Assembly (NCBI GenBank): GCA_902796875.1
Contig: CADBQT010000089.1
Coordinates: 1 to 14,937, forward strand
Source: an uncultured Eubacteriales bacterium
Lineage (GTDB): Bacteria > Bacillota > Clostridia > Peptostreptococcales > Anaerovoracaceae
Direction: 5' to 3'
DNA: 14,937 nt
Made by a program: the position numbers and the translations under genes. The notes under the pieces were generated by a model that did no database searches, was not told where the DNA came from, and was given only the letters and a program-made list of their open reading frames with translations. This document shows, piece after piece, positions 8,430-12,809 of this stretch (position 1 is the stretch's first letter; each line of letters opens with the position of its first letter).

Positions 8430-9539
8430 ATGCTGAAGACAGACTTCCTGGGAATGAAACTGGATAATCCCCTCATCGTTGCCGCAGGTCCGTGGCACCG
8501 GGACGGGGAGGGCCTGAAGGCGTCCATCAAGGCGGGTGCCGGAGCGGTGGTCACGGAGAGCATCATCAGCGATACCCTGCTGGACGTGCGACCCCATATC
8601 GCCAGCGACGGCCAGGGAGCTCAGAATATCCGTCTGTACAGCAACATCCAGATCGAAGGATGGGAGAGGGAGATGCGGATCGCCAAGTCGGCGGGAGGCG
8701 TGGTCATCGCCAGCATCTCGGGACATACCCCTTCGGAACTGGCCTATCTGGCCAGCAAGCTGGAGAAGTTCGGGGCCGACGCCATCGAACTTTCCGTGTC
8801 CAATCCTATGTCGGAAGGGCTGGAGGTCATGGCTTCCCACGCAGAGACCATCTATGAGATGACCCGGGCCATCGTGGAATCGGTGAACATCCCCGTCATC
8901 GTTAAACTGTCTCAGAACACTACCAATATCTCCAAGGTGGCCAAGGCGGCCCGCTCCGCCGGATGCAGCTGCGTCAGCGCCATCAACACCGTTCGGGGGA
9001 TCCTTCAGATCGATCTGGAAAACGCCCGGCCGACCCTGTCCTCTTACGGCGGGATCTCCGGCGAGTATATCCGTCCCCTTGGGCTGGCATCCGTTGCCAC
9101 CATCCTTCAGACGGTGGACGTTCCCGTCTCCGGCATCGGAGGGATCTCCACCGGCAGACACGCCCTGGAATACATCATGCTGGGCGCGTCGACGATCCAG
9201 GTGGGTACTGCGGTCATGGTCGGCGGCCGGCCGGTCATCGGAAATATCCTGAAGGAAATGGAGTCCTGGATGAAGGACCACAAAATCAAATCCCCGGATG
9301 AGATCCGGGGAAAGGCGTTGAAAAATCTTAAGTCCTTCGATGAAATGAAACACGAACCGGCGGTGAGCACCGTTACCGGCGTGGCCTGCAGAGAGGACTG
9401 CGAGAAATGCGTCACCTGCTGCATCTACGATGCGGTGGTCAGGGACGGAGGAACCGTCCGGGTGGACCGGAACAGGTGTATGGGCTGCGGCCTCTGCACT
9501 TTCCTGTGCCCGGAGAACAAGCTGTCCCTCGGGTGGTAG
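8430..9539 (+). CDS. Dihydroorotate dehydrogenase-like flavoprotein with C-terminal ferredoxin domain (PreA-like)
   Basis: The 369-residue protein has an FMN-binding TIM barrel of the dihydroorotate/dihydropyrimidine dehydrogenase superfamily (about 1-275). It also has a C-terminal region with nine cysteines (320-360) resembling a 2[4Fe-4S] ferredoxin. Expected FMN-site features are visible: NPLIVAAGP (13-21), Lys159 in VIVKLS, Asn186 in AINTVRG, and the phosphate-binding SGIGGIST (234-241) and GASTIQVGTA (252-261). Two things are odd. First, the usual SCPN/SCPH active-site segment reads SVSNPMSEG (122-130), so the catalytic Cys/Ser position holds Asn, and no nearby Cys replaces it. Second, the first cluster motif is C324-x2-C327-x2-C330 followed directly by C331, without the usual fourth Cys four residues on; the second (350, 353, 356, 360) is canonical. 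AAAGGA at 8417-8422 supports the start. It could be annotated as PreA, but no PreT partner is present; the substrate is unknown. Confidence 0.85.
   Translation: MLKTDFLGMKLDNPLIVAAGPWHRDGEGLKASIKAGAGAVVTESIISDTLLDVRPHIASDGQGAQNIRLYSNIQIEGWEREMRIAKSAGGVVIASISGHTPSELAYLASKLEKFGADAIELSVSNPMSEGLEVMASHAETIYEMTRAIVESVNIPVIVKLSQNTTNISKVAKAARSAGCSCVSAINTVRGILQIDLENARPTLSSYGGISGEYIRPLGLASVATILQTVDVPVSGIGGISTGRHALEYIMLGASTIQVGTAVMVGGRPVIGNILKEMESWMKDHKIKSPDEIRGKALKNLKSFDEMKHEPAVSTVTGVACREDCEKCVTCCIYDAVVRDGGTVRVDRNRCMGCGLCTFLCPENKLSLGW
9281..9311 (-). terminator. Candidate intrinsic terminator for the protease/ArsR unit, inside the convergent gene
   Basis: A perfect 9-bp inverted repeat (TCCCCGGAT at 9291-9299, ATCCGGGGA at 9303-9311) with a 3-nt loop lies inside the flavoprotein gene. 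Read on the minus strand, the hairpin is followed at once by TTTGATTTTG. It sits about 235 nt beyond the stop of the minus-strand protease gene, where no other terminator is seen. On the plus strand it has no T-tract, so it should not stop that transcript. Confidence 0.6.
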
Positions 9540-9545
9540 GAAAGG

Positions 9546-12002
9546 TTACTTTTTGATCGCCGGAGTCCAGTACTCCTGTCCGTAGATATCCGTGAACCGG
9601 TAGAGGATGCTGACCTTACCCGTGCCCACGTCGGTGTTGGTGATGGTGATCTTCTCCGGATCGGTGACCTTCATGGTCTTGCCCAGCTGATGGTGGGCGC
9701 TGAACTTCCCGTCATACCCGTAGTAATCACACATAAACTTGATCTCATCACCGGCTTTCAGTCCGGTGAGATTTTTTGCTTCCGTTTCGGTCACCTTGTC
9801 GTCGTAGTCGTAGCTGACGCCGGCAACGTAGCCCTGTTCGTTATCCTGATCGAAGGTCAGGATGAGGCGGGCGTTACGGTCTCCCAGGACGATGGGAACG
9901 TAGCCGGTGATGGTGTAATCTTCGCCGTTTTCCATGGTCTCCATATGATAGTAGGCCACGGGCTGACCGTTGATGGAGATCCAGGTCCGTTCCAGATTGG
10001 GCAGCAGATTACCGTCGTCATCGAAGTCGTAGATGTTGTCCAGACCCAGCTCGATGTAGCCTTTGCCGTCATCGTAGTACATGTTCAGATCCGCAGTCTC
10101 GATGAGTTCCCACTGCTCTTCCGTCAGGATGATGGCCTGCTTGCCTTCTTTGTTTTCCTTCCAGACCAGATCCTCGGAGGTGATCCGGTTGGCGGAGATG
10201 TATTCCGCCGTCTCCGTGGCGTTCAGGGGATCCGTGCGCAGGAATTCCGTATTGCCTTCATTCAGATCTGGCATTCCCAGAGAACGGAAGTCGGAGAATC
10301 CGCCGCCAAGGAGGGAGCCGATGAGCTGCTGCATGGCCTGGGTGTCCAGCTGAGGCGTGCCGGAGCCGGTTCCCATGAGGGATTCGAAGGGAGAGGTCCC
10401 TCCGGAGACCGCCTGTCCGCTGACTTCCATCTGAGCGAACTTGCGGATGCATGCCGTGTAGTCGTCGTCCATGCCGATCTGGTCGTAGGTGTTGGCGATG
10501 CTGTCCACCTTGTGCAGGGACCGGTAGGGGAAGTAGATGGAAAGGCCGTAAGCATTGGCCGTCCCCTTGGAGGTGACGTTGTATTTGATGGCTTCGGATA
10601 AAGTCTTGGCCAGCTCTTTGCTCGTCCCGGTATCCAGACGGCTGGCGAAATGGATCAGGTCCACCTGATCGATGCCGGTGCTCCGGGCAAACTCCTTGCT
10701 CCCGGAACGGGCGGTAGCCACCTCCCGGTAATCTCCTTCGGTGATCTTGGTTCCCGTTTCTTCCGCAAAGGCATTGAGCTTATCCGGGAGAGTCTGGGAA
10801 AGTTCCGACAGATCGGTGACGGACAGGGTGGTAGTCTGTCCGGGACATCTGCTGGCGCACTGCTTGGTGAAGTCATCGGCGATGCGCTTGCCGATCTCCA
10901 GGGTGGACAGGGAAGTGTCCGCCGAAAGATCGGTGAGCCAGTTGGTGTAGTACCAGCCGATGCCCGGCTCCGTCTCTTCGCTTCCGATCATGTAGTCGGC
11001 GTAGTTGCTCAGCACAAGAGCCGTCTCCGCCGTGGCCATGAGGCAGGCGTCGAAACCGATGAAGTCATACTTGAGACCGGCGTCCTTGAGGGCGGTGTTG
11101 ATGCCGCTTAAGGTCATGGAGCCGCTTTGGGGGTATTTCTCGTCGTAGCCGTAGCCGCTGATGGAACCGCCGCCGTGATCCCAGAAGATCAGGCAGGTCC
11201 GGTTGGAGGGGAACTTCTGATCCGCCCACTTGATAAAGGAAGTCAGAGTGGCCGGTTTGGTCATGGGGTCATTCCCCGCATCCTCGATGAGGCAGCGGAT
11301 ATTGCCGTTGGAGATCTGCCACACCTGATTGCGGGTGCTGCTGATCTGATTGTTTCTCCATTTTTTACAGCCGCCGGTGTAGACGATCAGGTTCACGTTC
11401 TTGCCTACGGTGGCGCTGATCATTTCGTTCAGGTCGCTGGTGCCCATGGCGGATCGGGACTCCAGGTCGGTGCCGCACATGTAGACCATGATGGTGGCCA
11501 CGTCTTCGCCGCCGCCTTTGATCTTGGTGAACTTGGCTCTGGCTTCAGAGGAGACCCGGGTGTTCAGCTCTCCCGTGTTGCCCGTGGAGGAATTGTCGGT
11601 GAACCAGCCGTTGTAGTTGCCGCCTCCGGACTGGATCGTCTCCTGAGGAGTGGGCTCGCTGTCCCCCAGATTGTTCACCGCCAGACCGCCGCCTCCGAAG
11701 AGGAGGACAGCCAGAACGATGAGGATGGGAAGACATCCGCCTTTGCCGCCGCCGGAGCGTGCGCCCCCGAAGTGGAAGCCGCCGCCGGAACCGTTTCCGG
11801 AGGTTTGGCCCTGCCCCTGGGAACTGAAATTGCCGGAAGAACCGGAAGAGCCGGATCCACCGGATCCGCCGCTGCTGCCGCTTCCGCCGCCGAGGAAACC
11901 ACCGCTTCCCACTTTGCCGTTGAAACCGGGGCCGGTCTTGCCAACGCCGGTTCCGCCTCCGGAGTTGAATACCTTACGTCCTTTGGGCCTGTTCTTATCC
12001 AT
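9546..12002 (-). CDS. Membrane-anchored clostripain-family (C11) cysteine protease with Gly/Ser-rich N-terminus
   Basis: Clostripain-family enzymes cleave after basic residues with a His-Cys dyad. The 818-residue protein has four visible parts: a glycine/serine-rich segment (about 14-88); one membrane helix (about 90-109, after GGCLP); a C11 peptidase domain (about 167 to 510); and a C-terminal region of about 200 residues that I do not recognise. The catalytic motifs are clear: FWDHGGG (His276) and IGFDACLMATAE (Cys320), with the early IMVYMCGTDLES strand typical of the family. The helix has basic residues before it and no cleavable signal peptide, so the protease should face outside with the Gly-rich tail inside. 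This topology is inferred. Its ATG overlaps the stop of the upstream arsR-type gene by 8 nt (ATGGATAA on its strand), so it is probably co-expressed with a metal sensor. Its true substrate is unknown. Confidence 0.88.
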   Translation of the reverse strand: MDKNRPKGRKVFNSGGGTGVGKTGPGFNGKVGSGGFLGGGSGSSGGSGGSGSSGSSGNFSSQGQGQTSGNGSGGGFHFGGARSGGGKGGCLPILIVLAVLLFGGGGLAVNNLGDSEPTPQETIQSGGGNYNGWFTDNSSTGNTGELNTRVSSEARAKFTKIKGGGEDVATIMVYMCGTDLESRSAMGTSDLNEMISATVGKNVNLIVYTGGCKKWRNNQISSTRNQVWQISNGNIRCLIEDAGNDPMTKPATLTSFIKWADQKFPSNRTCLIFWDHGGGSISGYGYDEKYPQSGSMTLSGINTALKDAGLKYDFIGFDACLMATAETALVLSNYADYMIGSEETEPGIGWYYTNWLTDLSADTSLSTLEIGKRIADDFTKQCASRCPGQTTTLSVTDLSELSQTLPDKLNAFAEETGTKITEGDYREVATARSGSKEFARSTGIDQVDLIHFASRLDTGTSKELAKTLSEAIKYNVTSKGTANAYGLSIYFPYRSLHKVDSIANTYDQIGMDDDYTACIRKFAQMEVSGQAVSGGTSPFESLMGTGSGTPQLDTQAMQQLIGSLLGGGFSDFRSLGMPDLNEGNTEFLRTDPLNATETAEYISANRITSEDLVWKENKEGKQAIILTEEQWELIETADLNMYYDDGKGYIELGLDNIYDFDDDGNLLPNLERTWISINGQPVAYYHMETMENGEDYTITGYVPIVLGDRNARLILTFDQDNEQGYVAGVSYDYDDKVTETEAKNLTGLKAGDEIKFMCDYYGYDGKFSAHHQLGKTMKVTDPEKITITNTDVGTGKVSILYRFTDIYGQEYWTPAIKK
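9748..9777 (+). terminator. Candidate intrinsic terminator for the flavoprotein unit, inside the convergent protease gene
   Basis: A 7-bp perfect stem (TCACCGG at 9748-9754, CCGGTGA at 9763-9769) with an 8-nt loop is followed by GA and then six T residues (9772-9777) on the plus strand. It lies about 210 nt past the flavoprotein stop, within the 3' part of the minus-strand protease gene. No terminator is present in the 6-nt gap between the two stop codons, which makes this the likely 3' end of the plus-strand transcript. Confidence 0.6.
11739..11963 (-). repeat. Low-complexity Gly/Ser-rich coding stretch
   Basis: About 75 codons near the 5' end of the protease gene are mostly glycine and serine, with irregular GGS, SGG and SSG units. 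The DNA is repetitive in GGN and AGC/TCC codons but is not an exact tandem repeat. Such tracts are prone to length change between strains. The segment precedes the only membrane helix, so it would sit in the cytoplasm if the N-in topology is right. Confidence 0.7.
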
Positions 12003-12387
12003 TCTGTTCCTCCCTGTAGTCGTCTATCCGGGGACAGGAGATCTCCATGATCTCCTCCACTGCCCGGTGCAGCTTCTGAGCGACGGGGGTATCCGCCGCC
12101 CGGTAGTACATTTCTTTCCCTTCACGCCTGGCCGTGATCAGGCCGGCGGTTTTCAAAACGCGCAGGTGATGGGAGACCGCCGGACTGGACATATCCGTCA
12201 TGGCGGCCACATCGATGACGCACTCCTCCACGTGACAGAGGATCCAGAAGATCCGCAGCCGGCTGGGATCGCCCAGGTTCTTCATCAGGGCTGCTACCGT
12301 GGAAAAATCCTCGTCCGCCGGGAGCTGAGCCGTCACGGCTTCCGCACCCCGGTCGTGGTTATGGGGAAGATGTTTTTTCTTCGTCAA
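11995..12387 (-). CDS. ArsR/SmtB-family (CadC-like) metal-responsive repressor
   Basis: This family of small winged-helix dimers represses metal-efflux genes and leaves DNA when metal binds. The 130-residue protein has KNLGDPSRLRIFWIL (36-50) and the recognition helix in MSSPAVSHHLRVLKTAGLI (66-84), followed by the wing REGKEMYYRA (88-97). Metal ligands fit only partly. The ELCVCD-type site reads EECVID (54-59), keeping Cys56 but not the second Cys. Cys51 and His52 lie just before it, the N-terminus is His-rich (His6, His9, His11), and the SmtB-type C-terminal histidines are replaced (Asp99, Glu112, Glu115). Zn, Cd or Pb is plausible given the divergent P1B-2 ATPase. The start is TTG, chosen because AGGAAGG (12396-12402) lies 8 nt upstream and the next internal ATG would remove part of the DNA-binding domain. 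It overlaps the protease gene by 8 nt. Confidence 0.92.
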   Translation of the reverse strand: MTKKKHLPHNHDRGAEAVTAQLPADEDFSTVAALMKNLGDPSRLRIFWILCHVEECVIDVAAMTDMSSPAVSHHLRVLKTAGLITARREGKEMYYRAADTPVAQKLHRAVEEIMEISCPRIDDYREEQNG

Positions 12388-12395
12388 GTCCTTGT

Positions 12396-12402
12396 CCTTC
12401 CT
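12396..12402 (-). promoter_or_regulatory. Ribosome binding site supporting a TTG start
   Basis: AGGAAGG on the minus strand lies 8 nt before the TTG at 12387. No in-frame ATG near this position would give a complete ArsR-type N-terminus, so the TTG codon is taken as the start. Confidence 0.65.
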
Positions 12403-12421
12403 GCCTTTGCGTGATCTTAAA

Positions 12422-12439
12422 TAAACGCATTCCCGTTTA
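12422..12439. promoter_or_regulatory. Candidate operator dyad on the arsR side
   Basis: A perfect 6-bp inverted repeat, TAAACG (12422-12427) and CGTTTA (12434-12439), is separated by 6 nt. It lies about 12-30 nt downstream of the expected start of the minus-strand transcript. It shares the sequence CGTTTAA with the dyad on the other side of the control region, on the same strand and 130 bp away. It is likely a repressor site, most simply for the ArsR protein itself; not tested. Confidence 0.5.
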
Positions 12440-12457
12440 ACGCTTTCCTATGGCAAT

Positions 12458-12486
12458 AGTGTAATGCAAAAGCTCAAAAAAGGCAA
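12458..12486 (-). promoter_or_regulatory. Candidate sigma-A promoter for the arsR-protease unit
   Basis: On the minus strand, TTGCCT (12481-12486) and TACACT (12458-12463) are separated by exactly 17 nt. Each matches the consensus at 4 of 6 positions. Transcription would start near 12451 and give a leader of about 60 nt before the TTG start. Confidence 0.5.
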
Positions 12487-12487
12487 T

Positions 12488-12509
12488 GGAGCGCCGCGAA
12501 TAGCGCTCC
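12488..12509. repeat. GC-rich dyad between the divergent promoters
   Basis: A perfect 7-bp inverted repeat, GGAGCGC (12488-12494) and GCGCTCC (12503-12509), has an 8-nt centre. It sits between the two promoters, 5 nt upstream of the plus-strand -35 box and just upstream of the minus-strand -35 box. Read on the minus strand, a run of six T follows 6 nt after the second arm, so a weak terminator is possible, but position suggests a protein-binding site. Its role is not known. Confidence 0.45.
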
Positions 12510-12514
12510 CCTTC

Positions 12515-12543
12515 TTGACAGGGACACGGGAAGGGAATATAAT
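12515..12543 (+). promoter_or_regulatory. Perfect-consensus sigma-A promoter of the metal-efflux genes
   Basis: TTGACA (12515-12520), a 17-nt spacer and TATAAT (12538-12543) match the housekeeping promoter consensus at all 12 positions with ideal spacing. Transcription should start near 12550, giving a leader of about 38 nt before the HMA gene. Such a strong promoter fits a system that is held off by a repressor and released quickly. Confidence 0.92.
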
Positions 12544-12553
12544 GTGATTAACA

Positions 12554-12571
12554 ATTAAGCAAACGTTTAAT
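12554..12571. promoter_or_regulatory. Candidate operator at the efflux-gene transcription start
   Basis: ATTAA (12554-12558) and TTAAT (12567-12571) form an inverted repeat with an 8-nt centre, beginning about 4 nt after the expected start of transcription. A wider repeat, GATTAA (12546-12551) with TTAATC (12567-12572), and the 8-bp palindrome AAACGTTT (12561-12568) overlap it. It shares CGTTTAA with the dyad near arsR. Position and shape suit an ArsR-family operator. The core also resembles LacI/PurR-type operators with a central CG. Confidence 0.55.
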
Positions 12572-12587
12572 CGTAAGGAGAAAAACC

Positions 12588-12806
12588 ATGAAAAAGACGT
12601 ACAAGATCGATGTGGACTGCGCCAATTGCGCCAATAAGATGGAAGATGCCGCGAAGAAGACGGAAGGGGTAAAGGACGCCACGGTGAACTTCATGACCCT
12701 GAAGATGAAAGTGGAATTCGAGGAGGGAGAGGACCCTGCAGCCGTCATGGAAAAGGTTCGTGAGAACTGCCGCAAGGTCGAGTCGGACTGCGAGATCTTC
12801 TTTTAA
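12588..12806 (+). CDS. Free-standing heavy-metal-associated (HMA) domain protein
   Basis: This 72-residue protein is a single HMA ferredoxin-like domain that would bind a metal ion and pass it to, or regulate, the ATPase encoded next. The metal loop reads VDCANCANKM (9-18), with Cys11 and Cys14 as ligands and Asp10 just before them. An Asp at that position is typical of the N-terminal domains of Zn/Cd/Pb exporters such as ZntA, whereas copper proteins usually have Thr or Ser there. The VNFMTLKMKVEFEEG segment is the second half of the fold. Two more cysteines (61, 68) lie near the C-terminus. AAGGAG (12575-12580) is 7 nt from the ATG. The stop is 3 nt before the ATPase start, so this is effectively the N-terminal domain of the ATPase as a separate polypeptide. 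Confidence 0.92.
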   Translation: MKKTYKIDVDCANCANKMEDAAKKTEGVKDATVNFMTLKMKVEFEEGEDPAAVMEKVRENCRKVESDCEIFF

Positions 12807-12809
12807 CAT

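Noticed and set aside
8292..9353. A 353-codon open frame on the minus strand opposite the flavoprotein gene
   Set aside because: Composition is typical of an antisense shadow, there is no known motif, and the plus-strand gene is well supported.
9537..9560. A terminator in the gap between the convergent stop codons
   Set aside because: A T run is present (TTTTT near 9551) but only a 3-bp stem can be formed before it.
12341..12378. Possible plus-strand terminator (CCCC..GGGG then a T run) in the ArsR gene 5' end
   Set aside because: The stem is only 4 bp with a 12-nt loop and the T run is 6 nt away, so it is too weak, and no plus-strand transcript is expected to end there.
11127..12414. Open frames on the plus strand opposite the Gly-rich protease N-terminus, with Pro-rich or Ala/Gly-rich translations
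   Set aside because: The Pro/Ala-rich composition is the mirror of the GGN codons in the protease gene. There is no ribosome binding site or domain, and they run against the clear ArsR and C11 genes.
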